Assembly (NCBI GenBank): GCA_036346355.1 | Contig: CM070590.1 | Location: 44,053,749-44,117,748, forward strand | Direction: 5' to 3' | Source of the DNA: Rhipidocladum racemiflorum | Lineage: Eukaryota; Streptophyta; Magnoliopsida; Poales; Poaceae | DNA: 64,000 nt | Part shown: positions 45,381-57,500 of the stretch, piece by piece | How the letters are laid out: each line of letters begins with the position of its first letter | How positions within the stretch are numbered: the stretch's first letter is position 1 | Notes under the pieces: generated by a model | The model's database searches: none | Told to the model about the DNA's origin: nothing | The model's input: only the letters and a program-made list of their open reading frames with translations | Program-made: the position numbers and the translations under genes

Positions 45381-48300
45381 TGTAACACCCCAAAATTTTG
45401 CTTTTCTTAAATTCATGTGTGGTTTGGCACTTTGGTGAATTTTTGGAATTTTCTGGAATTTATTTGGATTTATTTGGAATTTATTTGAATTTATTCCATT
45501 TTGAATTAATTAAAGAATTAAACTTTGCAAATAAAATTTTGTTGGAAATATTTTATTTGAGTCCAAAATGATCCAAAATATTTTCCATAATTTTTCTGGA
45601 ATTTTTCTGAGTCTTTTGCTATTTTTAATGAATTAAATGAATTATTGGGAATTATTTTAAATATTAAATCGCTGTAAAATCAACTCGGGTCGAGTACTGT
45701 TCATCCGACCGAGTCGGAACCCGAGTCGGACTCGAGTCCGACCCGAGCCAGTTGACTCGACCAAACCAGCTCCCAACCCTAAGCGATCCCGACCGTTGGA
45801 TCAAGATCCAACTACCGAGATCCGCCTGCACGGTTCGAGCCGTATCCGGCCGATCCGATCGCGTCCACGCGATCGTGGCCGCTGATCGTACCACGCGGAC
45901 GGCCGCGGCGTCGCCGTCGTCTCCGCTCCGACTCGAGCCGGAGAGCTCCGCCGTGACCGAAGCGGGACACGGCTAGGGTTCCGATTTGCACGCACGCCGA
46001 GGCCGTATTTAAAGCGTGAGACGCCCCCGAGGTTGCCCTCATCCGCGGCGCACCCGTGCCCCCAAGCCATCTCGCCTGAGTCGTCGCCGTTTGCCCGTAC
46101 GAGCTCGCCGGAGTTGGAATCCTGTTGCGCAGCGGTTTAACGCCGATTCCGCCGCCATCCGTCGTCTTCCGCCGAGAAGGAGCCCAGATCCGGAATCCGT
46201 GGCGAGACGCACTGAAGGGAAGGACTCATCTCGCCGAGCAACCCGAAACGCCGTCGGGCTCGTCGTCGTTCTCATCTCCGGTGGTCTTGCTCGCCGCGTC
46301 GCCATCGACCTCGCGAACTCGTGGACCGTCCGATCTTGATCGTGCGGTTGAGAGTGAGTTCACGTGTTCCAACCCCGATTAGATCTGGACCGTTGGATCA
46401 AGATCCAACGGCCCATGATCGCCACGTGCCGTAGTAGTGCTGTTATAGGATTAGATCTGGACCGTCCGATCTAGATCGAACGGCCCACGATCATCGAGTA
46501 GTTTCAACGTGTTAACCCTGGATCTAATCACGCCGTTGAATTTCAAATCAGCGGACACGATCGTGCCGCGTGTCCAGGGAGCCGAACCGCGCCGCGCCGC
46601 GGCGTCGCGCGTGGGCCCAGCGACACGCGGGGCGCGTGTCGGCCGATCGCACCGTGACGTCACCCATGACGTCATCGGTAGGTCCCACTGTCGACCGTGG
46701 TTGAGCCCCGACGCCAAGAATGACGTCACCCGAATGGGCCCACATGTCGGCCGAGGCGTGGAGTCGTGGACCGAGTCCACGGTAGACCCGAGCCGAGCGT
46801 GGACCGAGTCCATGGACCGGCTGACGTCAGCCAACCAATCAGAGGCTGCCACGTGTCCATGCTGACGCAATAATTAATTTCCGAAAAAGAAAATGATTTA
46901 TTAATTCGAAATAATGATTTCAGATTTTGTTTCAAACTTCAAACGCTTATAACTTTTGCGTTTCAACTCCGATTTGAGTGATTCAAATTTCTAAATTTGT
47001 ATAAAATTGAGATCTACCTAAATATGAATTTTATTTATTTTTTTGGACTAAAGTTTTTCTCTGCAAAATTATTTAATTGATTATTTAAACTTTAAATAAT
47101 CATAACTTTTGCGTCTTAACTCCAAATTTGACGATTCCAGTTTCTAAAAACTCATAAAATTATGTTCTCTCTGTTTATGGATTTTATTTGGATGTTTGGA
47201 CACTTTTTGCCTATTGTTTATTTGTGAATTTGCTATTTGCACGCTTTACGAGTAGACGTTGAAGTCTTAAGGATTCGAAGGAGAAGTATTAACTCAGGAT
47301 CCAACTCAAGACCAAGAACAAGTACTTTTTGAAGGCAAGTTGTGCTTTGACCATGTTGATCCTATTTTGAAACTTATTTTAATTTAAACTATTGCATGCT
47401 AGTTCAATTAGAAAGATACTTTGTTTAAACATGGGGGTTAGATAAATACCAATTTGCTGTATGACACCTTGATTACTTAAGTATGTGCCATGACCCTTTG
47501 TCACCCTAGTTGTGGATTACTAGTTGGACATTATTAAATTGCCAACATGGGTTTAGACCGTTGTAGTACCTTTGCTTAGACACGCTACGTGCTCATGACA
47601 TGATTTTGGACAATCAAATGTTAATATTGACTTAATGATATATTGAACCTGTTTTGGAAAGGTATCATGTGATGTTGATGGCACGTGGTGCATGGTAATC
47701 AAGCGGGGTTTGATAAACGATTTCGGCCAGGGCATGTGGCAAGAGTAATCAAGTGGGCGATTGGCATTGGGGATGTTGATTTGGTTCTTCGTAGTCTTGC
47801 CTGGTCACCCTAAGGACTTAACCTTGCAAGCCTTTGAACTGGGTCTAACGTGCAACCACATGTCCGTAATGGACGGACCTAGTTGACTAAGTTGCTAATA
47901 ACGCACTGTGGGACCTCGGGAGGTCAACTACACCCTTTGTGTAAGTTGTGCGGGAGCGCATCGGCTGAGGCCAGTACCCATCTAACGGTTGATTGGCCTA
48001 GACTTCGCCTTAGCGAAGGGAAGGGTTAGTCTTGCAATAACAGGAGGACCACTTGTATTGTTAGAGGTTTCAAAGACTTTGTTACGGAACTCGCCTTTGT
48101 GGTGTATGACTGTATCTTGTGGGTAAAGTGCATAACCTCTACAGAGTTTAGAATCTATTCGAATAGCCGTGTCCGCGGTATTGGATATCGCCGGGAATTA
48201 CTGATCAAGGGTTAGATTTTCTCAAAAATGACTTGGTTTGAAAGGTTGGGTTGGATAAATAATGAAGTTGATGGAAATATGGTTTAGGTTGGGAAGGATG

Positions 48301-48855
48301 TTGACTAAAACCTCTTGAAAAGTTATTTATGCTTTACTTATTTCTATCGCTTTGAATCTACTTATATTACTTGTCAAATGTCATTTCGCAAATATACCTT
48401 GAGCTATTCCTTTGTACCAAGCCATGCATATAGTATATTAGCTTTGCATTCTGTGCATGACTTCTTTGAGTACCAAGTACTCACCCTTGCCTCAACACAA
48501 CATCGCTTGAAGAGGAGACTACACCAGCTTTGGAGGAGGAACTCCAAGAGGATCCGTCTACTTAGGGAAGCGAGCCCAGTCAGTTGCCTGTGGTATACTG
48601 GATGGCGCCACGATGTTATCTGATTTGATTTTCCGCTGCTACTATTTCTCTTTTAATAAGTTTCGCCTTGCGAGGCATATATTTGTAACTTGACCATAAG
48701 GTCAAGTAACCAGTTTGACTATTTAAATAAAGTACTTTATTGGTATCGAGTGGTATGTTTGTGATATTTACCGATGTTAAGACTGTGTGCACTAGCGCGT
48801 TCTGGACTAGTGCTGAATACACAGAGGGTCGGATTTGCAAATTCGGGTCCCGACA
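45381..48855 (+). repeat. 5' LTR of element A
   Basis: 3475 bp. TATTTAAA at 46006-46013 is the likely TATA box. The region downstream is GC-rich and contains inverted repeats such as CCGTTGGATC/GATCCAACGG (46391-46412). The stem-loop is at 48468-48482 and an AATAAA-type signal lies near 48725. Confidence 0.95.
48468..48482 (+). promoter_or_regulatory. Conserved LTR stem-loop, A 5' copy
   Basis: GAGTAC, loop CAA, GTACTC, followed by ACCCTTGC. The upstream flank is altered (CTTCTT) relative to the 3' LTR copy. Confidence 0.7.
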
Positions 48856-48859
48856 GAGG

Positions 48860-48872
48860 TGGTATCAGAGCC
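48860..48872 (+). promoter_or_regulatory. Primer-binding site of element A
   Basis: TGGTATCAGAGCC four bases after the LTR, complementary to initiator tRNA-Met. Confidence 0.95.
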
Positions 48873-49074
48873 ATACTTGACTGTAGGCTCAACCCTAGCT
48901 AGAATGGTCGTAGTGAGGATAAAACCTATTTTCTAAAAGCTAAAAATTTGTCAAGATAAGAAATGACATCTCGACTTATCCCCTTCTCTCTTTTCTTGTC
49001 TCTTGCTGAAATTTTTCCTTACCTTGTCACAATTCAAAAATTCCGAGTTCTTACGTAAAGCACTCTTGTGACAG

Positions 49075-49843
49075 ATGGAGGAAGATTTCAACTACGTTGA
49101 TCTGGGAGTTGGTCACGCCGCGGAACTTTGGCATATGCTACAAACTCTCGGAGATTTTGAGAAGCCCCAATACCAAGTAGAAGTGATTAGACAAGCGGGA
49201 TTGATCAAGGCTTGTGACGTGAAGATTGAGGTACCTGCTAGGAAAAAGGGCCCAGGCAATCGCCCGATACACTGCACTGCCAGGAGATCTACAATGCAGA
49301 TGGGTATCCAAGAAGTATCACGACGAGCAATGCGGCACATTACCCGTATCTACGCCAGAGAGTTGGAGAGCACGGTGTTCCGTTATCATCCGCGCAGCGA
49401 TAACCTTCTTGACCCGAAGGCGATTCAGGATGAGGATGCCACGGTTACATACGCTTGGCACGATTTGTTGTCGCCAGGAGGATGTACTAGATAATACAAG
49501 CAAGGAGCTACGAAGGCCCGCAAGGAAATCACGGCAGAGAAGAACAGATGGCGGGAAGCTCAAGAGTATGTGGCACACCTTCTCGCGAAGGATTGACGAG
49601 TTGGAGATGACTTTGTACGGACTGCACTCCAGAGCGATTGAGCTACACGAGCCAGATCCGGAGGAGTCGATCTCGATGAGGACATCGCTTCTTCGACTAC
49701 CACAGAGGACACGATCATTTGGACATGGCGATCAAGCTACGCTTATGCCACAAAGACACTGCATCAAAGCCGTGGAGGTTTTCTCGATGAGTGAGCATAG
49801 GTTCTATAGTGAGACTCCTTCGCCGAGTCGCGTCATAGAATAA
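49075..49843 (+). pseudogene. orf0 of element A, extra ORF upstream of gag
   Basis: It starts at the ATG at 49075, preceded by GTGACAG. Frame 49075-49494 carries the conserved blocks RRSTMQMGIQEVSRRAMRHI and YARELESTVFRYHPRSD. After a frame change near 49460-49490 the second half lies in frame 49226-49843, with a coiled-coil-like segment including RRIDELEMTLYG, matching HELEEALYG of element B. Shared blocks with B at the same position argue for a real protein under past constraint. No catalytic motif or known fold is recognised. It lies between the primer site and gag. Confidence 0.7.
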
Positions 49844-50070
49844 AGAGTCACCCTTTAGGCGTTAGACTCCGAGAGATAGTTCGATTTGGATTTTCATTGT
49901 TTGCTGAGTGTGCAGTATGTGTTGCAAGGCCCTTAGGCATTGTAAGCAGCCATACCAAGTTATTAATAATAAAGTTGGACCTTAAAGTTACACCTTTTGC
50001 CCGCATAAGTTCCATATTACTTGTCTATTCTTGTTTCCCTCTCATCTCTAAACCTAGAGCAAATCGGCAG

Positions 50071-51160
50071 ATGGTGAACACCCGTGGAAACTTTGGAAGC
50101 AATGGGAGTGGTTCTCGCCAGAAAACCCCAATGAGGGAGCACCAGACCGCCCTTTGGATGTGCAGAATTTGAGCTTTTCTTGCTGCCAGACTCGATTGAT
50201 GCATGCTATGATGCAACAAATGCAACACGTCCACCGCCTGATCCACTGCTAATCAAGTTAATCAGGGACCACGCCAGAATACAAGACTATCAGAGTTCAT
50301 GAGAACTCACCCACCCACTTTTTCCGGGAATGCCAATCCATTGGAGGCCGATGATTGGTTAAGATCAATCGAGAGGAAGCTACACATAGCTCAATGCATA
50401 GGAAATGAGAAGGTACTCTACGCTTCTCATCAGCTGGAAGGAACAATGCTTGAATGGTGGGAGAACTTCTGTGCCACGCAAGAGAACCCTCAAGATATCA
50501 CTTGGGAAGAGTTCACATTTGCATTCCGACAAAGATCACGTGCTGAAGGAATCATGGACCTTAAGAAGGAGGAGTTGAGCAGAAGCAAGGTAATCAGCCC
50601 GATGGCCGACTACCTCGAACAAGTTCACACGGCCTAGCACGCTACGCTTTTTGAGGATGTAGCGACAGATAAAGCCGCATACCTCGTTTTATGAAGGGAC
50701 TTAACTCAGGATTGCAAGTAGGATTGATCACCCACACCTTTCCAGATTTCCAAGAGCTGGTGAATAAGGCACTTATTCTTGAGGACAAGCGCAAGGCTGG
50801 ATGAGAACAGAAGCGCAGGATGCAACAAAGAAGGATCACGCCAGGGAACGCAGCGGCGTCTAAGAGTTGCACCAAATCAATTCTTCGATTCCAACCACGA
50901 GAATGCAACAAGGACACCATCCTCAAAGACCAAGACACATCAATCGTAACTACTGACCCCCCCCGCTAGAAACGCTTACTCGAGCGATAAGCATGGAATG
51001 TTGAGACGCTGCTACAATCAAGAACGAGCCAGGACACTTTGCCAACAATTGTCCAAAGAAGACAGCAGAGAGTGACCCGATTCGCTTCAATCTAGGAACC
51101 ACCCGGCTAGGGCGCCAACACAGGAGCCACACCCCAGGCCGTGGTGAGAGGACGAGTCAA
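50071..51160 (+). pseudogene. gag of element A
   Basis: It starts at the ATG at 50071 (MVNTRGNFGSNGSG), again directly after CAG. Frame 50299-50637 contains the retrotransposon-gag core (PPTFSGNANPLEADDWLRSI and EYYATQ-like WENFCATQENPQDITWEEF). Downstream the frame is lost. Zinc-knuckle coding sequence is still visible near 51005-51060, but in mixed phases. Confidence 0.85.
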
Positions 51161-51174
51161 CCATGTCACCGCCG

Positions 51175-51733
51175 ATGCCTCGCAGAATGCGACGGACGTC
51201 AGATTGGGTAAGTTACTTGTTAACTCAGTACACTCGCAACAGTTTTGTTTGACTCGGAGCTTCGCATTCGTTTGTTTCGCAAGGCTTTGCTACTAGAAAT
51301 GATTTGAGGATTGCAAGACTTAAGTGCATGCTTTTAGTTCAAACCCACAGTTCCAGAACTCCGAACGAAAGTAGGATGTTCCGGGGTGAGAATACTAATA
51401 GGTGGAATAGAGTTCCTAGCAAACCTTATAATTTTGGAGACCCAGACCTTAGACGTCATATTGGGAATGGATTGGTTATCCAAGCACAAGGCCGTATTGG
51501 ATTGTGGACGAAGGACTATCTCAGTTGAGAGCCCGTGTGGGAAGAAAGTGGAATTTCAAGCCACTGCAGTTAGGGATGGACAGTTGATGGTTAACAGTAC
51601 CAAGTCAATCAGCATAGATGATGTCTCAGTAGTGAATGAGTACCCCGATGTTTTTCCCGAAGATCTACCTGGTATGCCGCCAGACAGGGACATAGAGTTT
51701 GTGATAGAGCTTGTACAGTACAAAGACCGATAG
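51175..51733 (+). pseudogene. Aspartic protease region of element A
   Basis: The active-site region near 51245-51280 reads LFDS and then changes phase, so the retropepsin motif is broken by a one-base difference. Frame 51386-51733 preserves the VILGMDWLSKHKAV block and the PDRDIEFVIEL lead into reverse transcriptase. Another small shift occurs near 51715, just before the next frame. Confidence 0.8.
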
Positions 51734-51750
51734 CAAAGAGACCCTATCGG

Positions 51751-52461
51751 ATGTCCACCGAGGAGTTGGTAGAGATGAAGAAACAGCTAGAAGAGTTAAT
51801 GGAGAAAGGATTTATCAGACCGAGTTCGTCGCCGTGGGGAGCACCAGTTTTGTTTGTCAAGAAAAAGGATGGAAGTTTCAGGATGTGCATCGACTACCGT
51901 GCACTCAATGAAGTCACCGTGAAGAATAAGTATCCGCTACCTAGGATTGATGATTTGTTTGATCAGCTGAGAGGAGCCGGAGTTTTCTCCAAGATTGATC
52001 CGAGATCGGGATACCATCGATTGAAGATCCGATCAGAAGATATTCCGAAGACTGCATTCTCGTCAAGATATGGACATTACGAGTTTACAGTTATGTCCTT
52101 TGGACTGACGAATGCGCCAGCTTATTTCATGAATATGATGAATAAGGTGTTCATGGAATATTTGGACAAGTTTGTCGTCATGTTCATAGACGATATCCTA
52201 ATCTACTCTAAGACAGAGAGTGAACATGCCGAACACTTAAGGCGAGTTTTGGAAAAGCTGAGGGAACAGCAACTTTTCGCCAAGTTCAGCAAGTGTGATT
52301 TTTGGAAGGACAAGGTGGAGTTTCTTGGACATGTAATGACCTTGAGAAGAGTCGCCGTAGATCCAAGCAAAGTAGAAGCCGTGTTACATTGGGAGCGTAG
52401 AAGGCGTGACCCAGATTCGGAGTTTCCTTGGAATGGCAGGATACTACCGCCGTTTCATTGA
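51751..52461 (+). pseudogene. Reverse transcriptase of element A
   Basis: A 236-codon frame spans the fingers and palm of a Ty3-gypsy reverse transcriptase: SSSPWGAPVLFVKKKDGSFR, the first catalytic Asp at residue 83 (KIDPRSGYH), and FIDD with D147 and D148. It runs through the VEFLGHVM block and then shifts frame near 52400. The ATG given is internal to the original polyprotein. Confidence 0.9.
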
Positions 52462-53878
52462 AGGCTTTTCGACAATTGCGAAACCTCTTACGCAATTGCT
52501 AAAGAAGGAAAAGAAGTTTGCATGGACGCCAGAATGCGAGGAAGGATTTCGGGAGCTGAAGAAGCGATTGACATCAGCACCAGTGTTAGTTCTACTGGAT
52601 GTTGCTCAAAGCTTCGATATTTATTGTGATGCATCGCGCCAAGGACTTGGATGTGTGCTGATGCAGAATGGAAAGGTCGTCGCTTATGCATCAAGGCAGT
52701 TGAGGCCGCATGAGGAAAATTATCCGACACATGACCTAGAGTTAGCTGCCGTAGTGCATGCCTTGAAGATATGGCGCCACTATCTGATCGGGAACAGGTG
52801 TGAAGTGTATACGGATCATAAGAGCCTTAAATACATATTCACCCAGTCGGATCTGAATATGAGGCAGAGGAGATGGTTAGAGTTGATCAAGGACTACAAT
52901 GTTGGAATTCATTACCATCCCGGGAAGGCCAACATAGTAGCCGATGCTCTGAGTCGGAAAAGCCATACCGTGAGAGCGTTGCTAGCCACAAGTCAGGATG
53001 AGTTATGTGAGGATTTTCAGAAAATGAAGATTGAGGTTGTACCTAGCGGATTCTTGGCCGCATTGGAAGTAAAGCCTACTTTAGAGGACCAGATCCGAGA
53101 AGGACAGAAGGATGATGACAAGATCCGCAGGATTAAGTCCATCAAGGAAGAAGGCAAGGCAGAGGACTTCAAGATGGATGAGCAAGGCACGTTGTGGATG
53201 AAGGATCGGATTTGTGTACCTAACAAGGAGTTAAAGCAACTGATTTTGGAAGAAGCCCATGACTCCAAGTACTCAATTCATCCTGGAAGCGCCAAGATGT
53301 ATCAGGATCTGAAGGAGAGATTCTGGTGGCCGAGTATGAAACGAGAAGTTGCCGAGCATGTTGCATTGTGCGATGTATGCCAGAGAGTCAAGGCAATGCA
53401 TCAGAGACCAGCAGGATTGCTACAGCCGCTAAAAATACCTGAGTGGAAGTGGGAGGAAATCGGAATGGATTTCATTACCGGTTTGCCGAAGACTCAAGGA
53501 GGTTACGACTCCATATGGGTTATAGTGGATCGCTTAACTAAAGTAGCCCATTTTATCCCCGTGAAGACCACTTACTCGGGAGATAAATTAGCAGAATTGT
53601 ACATGATCAGGATTGTCTGTTTGCACGGAGTGCCGAAAAGAATTGTATCGGACAGAGGTACCCATTTTACCTCAAGGTTCTGGAATAAGTTGCATGAAGC
53701 CATGGGAACCCGTTTGAACTTTAGTACAGCCTATCATCCACAGACGGATGGACAGACCGAAAGAGTCAACCAGATTCTGGAGGATATGTTAAGAGCTTGT
53801 GCATTGGCTTATGCTACCTCTTGGGATAAGAGTTTGCCGTATGTCGAGTTCGATTACAACAATAGTTATCGAGGCTAG
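52406..53878 (+). CDS. RNase H and integrase of element A
   Basis: The longest intact retroelement frame in A (490 codons). RNase H residues D75, E112 and D137 are present. The linker HYHPGKANIVADALSRK follows. The integrase zinc domain uses H285, H292, C322 and C325, and the core has D355, D416 and E452 (35 residues between the last two). It ends at a stop after SYNNSYRG-like sequence, before the C-terminal integrase region and chromodomain, which continue in broken frames. All visible catalytic residues are intact, but the protein is cut from its polyprotein at both ends. Confidence 0.9.
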   Translation: MTQIRSFLGMAGYYRRFIEGFSTIAKPLTQLLKKEKKFAWTPECEEGFRELKKRLTSAPVLVLLDVAQSFDIYCDASRQGLGCVLMQNGKVVAYASRQLRPHEENYPTHDLELAAVVHALKIWRHYLIGNRCEVYTDHKSLKYIFTQSDLNMRQRRWLELIKDYNVGIHYHPGKANIVADALSRKSHTVRALLATSQDELCEDFQKMKIEVVPSGFLAALEVKPTLEDQIREGQKDDDKIRRIKSIKEEGKAEDFKMDEQGTLWMKDRICVPNKELKQLILEEAHDSKYSIHPGSAKMYQDLKERFWWPSMKREVAEHVALCDVCQRVKAMHQRPAGLLQPLKIPEWKWEEIGMDFITGLPKTQGGYDSIWVIVDRLTKVAHFIPVKTTYSGDKLAELYMIRIVCLHGVPKRIVSDRGTHFTSRFWNKLHEAMGTRLNFSTAYHPQTDGQTERVNQILEDMLRACALAYATSWDKSLPYVEFDYNNSYRG

Positions 53879-54511
53879 TTCTGAGATGTCACCTTTTGAG
53901 GCCTTTGTATGGTCGACCTGTCGGACGCCATTAAATTGGAATGAGACCGTGGCGAGCGGGTGTCTTTGGGCCTGATATTCTTCAAGAGGTCAAGAGCAGA
54001 TCGCCATGATTAGGGAAAGGTTGAAGATCGCCCAATCTCGACAGAAGAGTTATGGCCGACAACCGCCGAGTGGATTTGAGTTTTGAACCAGAAGATTTTG
54101 TATACCTCGAGTTACGCCTCTCGGGAGTTAAGAGGTTCCATGCAAAAGGGAAACTCGCACCAGTTATGTTGGACCATTTAAGATTTTGAGTCGCAGAGGT
54201 GAAGTTGCTTACCGGTGGAGTTGCCACGATCGTTGGCAGGGAGTGCATGACGTATTCCATGTGTCCTAGTTGAAGAAGTGTCTCCGAGTTCCCGAGGAAC
54301 AGACACACCGCTAGAGTCAATTGAGTTGCAAGAGGATTTGACTTATAAGGAGCATCCCGTGAGGATTCTAGACACAATGGATCGAGAAACTAGAAACAAG
54401 TCAACCCGTTTAGAGAGTTCAAGTGGAGCAACCATGAAGAAAGCGGCGACTTGGGAGCGCGAAGAGGATTTGAAGAAAGAGTTTCCAAACCTATTCTGTA
54501 GTGAGCCCTGA
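53879..54511 (+). pseudogene. Integrase C-terminus and chromodomain of element A
   Basis: Phase changes every few tens of bases through 53880-54280, while the encoded motifs remain recognisable when compared with element B. Frame 54278-54511 contains the chromodomain start (TYKEHPVRILDTMDRETRNK) and end (ATWEREEDLKKEFPNLFCSEP), with an altered stretch between them. The stop TGA at 54509-54511 touches the hairpin that precedes the polypurine tract. Confidence 0.85.
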
Positions 54512-54547
54512 ATCTCGGGGACGAGATTCTATTAAGGGGGGGAGGTT
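54510..54547 (+). promoter_or_regulatory. Stem-loop and polypurine tract of element A
   Basis: An 8-bp stem GAATCTCG/CGAGATTC with loop GGGA (54510-54529) is followed by AAGGGGGGGGAGGT, which abuts the 3' LTR. Confidence 0.85.
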
Positions 54548-57500
54548 TGTAACACCCCAAAATTTTGCTTTTCTTAAATTCATGTGTGGTTTGGCACTTT
54601 GGTGAATTTTTGGAATTTTCTGGAATTTATTTGGATTTATTTGGAATTTATTTGAATTTATTCCATTTTGAATTAATTAAAGAATTAAACTTTGCAAATA
54701 AAATTTTGTTGGAAATATTTTATTTGAGTCCAAAATGATCCAAAATATTTTCCGAATTTTTCCGAATTTTTCGAGTCTTTTGCTATTTTTAATGAATTAA
54801 ATGAATTATTGGGAATTATTTTAAATATTAAATCGCTGGAAAATCAACTCGGGTCGAGTACTGTTCATCCGACCGAGTCGGAACCCGAGTCGGACTCGAG
54901 TCCGACCCGAGCCAGTTGACTCGACCGAACCAGCTCCCAACCCTAAGCGATCCCGACCGTTGGATCGAGATCCAACGGCTGAGATCCGCCCGTACCGGTT
55001 CGAGCCGTATCCGGCCCGGATCCGATCGCGTCCACGCGATCGTGGCCGTTGATCGTGCCACGTGGACGGCCGTGCGTCATCGTCTCCGCTCCGACTCCGA
55101 GCCGGAGAGCTCCGCCGTGACCGAGCAGGACACGGCTAGGGTTCCGATTTGCACGCACGTCGAGGCCGTATTTAAAGCGTGAGACGTCCCCCGAGGTTGC
55201 CCTCATCCGTGCGCACCCGTTCCCCCAAGCCATCTCGCCTGAGCCGTCGCCGTTTGCCCGTACGAGCTCGCCGGAGTTGGAACCCTGTTGCGCAGCGGTT
55301 TACCGCCGATTCCGCCGCCGTCCGTCGTCTTCCGCCGAGAAGGAGCCTGTGATCCGAATCCCCGCGGACGCAGACGCACCGGCGGGAGGACTCATCTCGC
55401 CGGAGCAACCCCGAAACGCCGTCGGGCTCGTCGTCGTTCTCATCTCCGGTGGTCTTGCTCCGCCGCGTCGCCATCGACCTCGCGAGCTCTGTGGACCGTC
55501 CGATCTTGATCGTGCGGTTGAGGTGAGTTCACGTGTTCCAAACCCGATTAGATCTGGACCGTTGGATCAAGATCCAACGGCCCACGATCGCCACGTGTCG
55601 TAGTAGTGCTGTTATAGGATTAGATCTGGACCGTCCGATCTAGATCGAACGGCCCACGATCATCGAGTAGTTTCAACGTGTTAACCCTGGATCTAATCAC
55701 GGCCGCTGAATTTCAAATCAACGGACACGATCGTGCCACGCGGTCCAGGGGAGCCGAACCGCCGCCACGCGGGCGGCGTGGGCATCGACACGCTGGGCCG
55801 CGTCGGTCCGATCGACCGTGACGCCACCCATGACGTCATCGGTAGGTCCCACCGCCGCCAAGACCGTGGCCGAGCCTCGCCGACGCCAAGAATGACGTCA
55901 CCCGAATGGGCCCACATGTCAGCGAGACGTGGAGTCGTGGACCGAGTCCACGGTAGACCCGAGCCGAGCGTGGACCGAGTCCATGGACCGGCTGACGTCA
56001 GCCAACCAATCAGAGGCTGCCACGTGTCCATGCTGACGCAATAATTAATTTCCGAAAAAGAAAATGATTTATTAATTCGAAATAATGATTTCAGATTTTG
56101 TTTCAAACTTCAAACGCTTATAACTTTTGCGTTTCAACTCCGATTTGAGTGATTCAAATTTCTAAATTTGTATAAAATTGAGATCTACCTAAATATGAAT
56201 TTTATTTAATTTTTGGACTAAAGTTTTTCTCTGCAAAATTATTTAATTGATTATTTAAACTTTAAATAATCATAACTTTTAACGTCTTAACTCCAAATTT
56301 GTGATTCCAGTTTCTAAAAACTCATAAAATTATGTTCTCTCTGTTTATGGATTTTATTTGGATGTTTGGACACTTTTTGCCTATTGTTTATTTGTGAATT
56401 TGCTATTTGCACGCTTTACGAGTAGACGTTGAAGTGCCGGAAGGATTCGAAGGAGAAGTATTAACTCAGGATCCAACTCAAGACCAAGAACAAGTACTTT
56501 TTGAAGGCAAGTTGTGCTTTGACCATGTTGATCCTATTTTGAAACTTATTTTAATTTAAACTATTGCATGCTAGTTCAATTAGAAAGATACTTTGTTTAA
56601 ACATGGGGTTAGATAAATACCAATTTGTCAGATGACACCTTGATTACTTAAGTATGTGCCATGACCCCTTGTCACCCTAGTTGTGGATTACTAGTTGGAC
56701 ATTATTAAATTGCCAACATGGGTTTAGACCGTTGTAGTACACTGCTTAGACCTGCTACGTGCTCATGACATGATTTTGGACAATCAAATGTTAATATTGA
56801 CTTAATGATATATTGAACCTGTTTTGGAAAGGTATCATGTGATGTTGATGGCACGTGGTGCATGGTAATCAACTGGGGTTTGATAAACGATTTCGGCCAG
56901 GGCATGTGGCAAGAGTAATCAAGTGGGCCAGCTTGTGGCATTGGGGATGTTGATTTGGTTCTTCGGGTAGTCTTGCCTGGTCACCCTAAGGACTTAACCT
57001 TGCAAGCCTTTGAACTGGGTCTAACGTGCAACCACATGTCCTCAGTAATGGACGGACCTAGTTGACTAAGTTGCTAATAACGCACTGTGGGACCTCGGGA
57101 GGTCAACTACACCCTTTGTGTAAGTTGTGCGGGGAGCGTCTGGGGTGAGGCCAGTACCCATCTAACGGTTGATTGGCCTAGACTTCGCCTTAGCGAAGGG
57201 AAGGGTTAGTCTTAATAACCGGGAGGACCACTTGTATTGTTAGAGGTTTCCGAAAGACTTTGTTACGAGGAACTCGCCTTTGTGGTGTTTGATTCGTATC
57301 TTGTGGGTAAAGTGCATAACCTCTGCAGAGTTTAGAATCTATTCGAATAGCCGTGTCCGCGGTATTGGACATCGCTCGGGAATTCTGATCAAGGGTTAGA
57401 TTTTCTCAAAAATGACTTGGTTTGAAAGGTTGGGTTGGATAAATAATGAAGTTGATGGAAATGTGGTTTAGGTTCGGAAGGATGTTGACTAAAACCTCTT

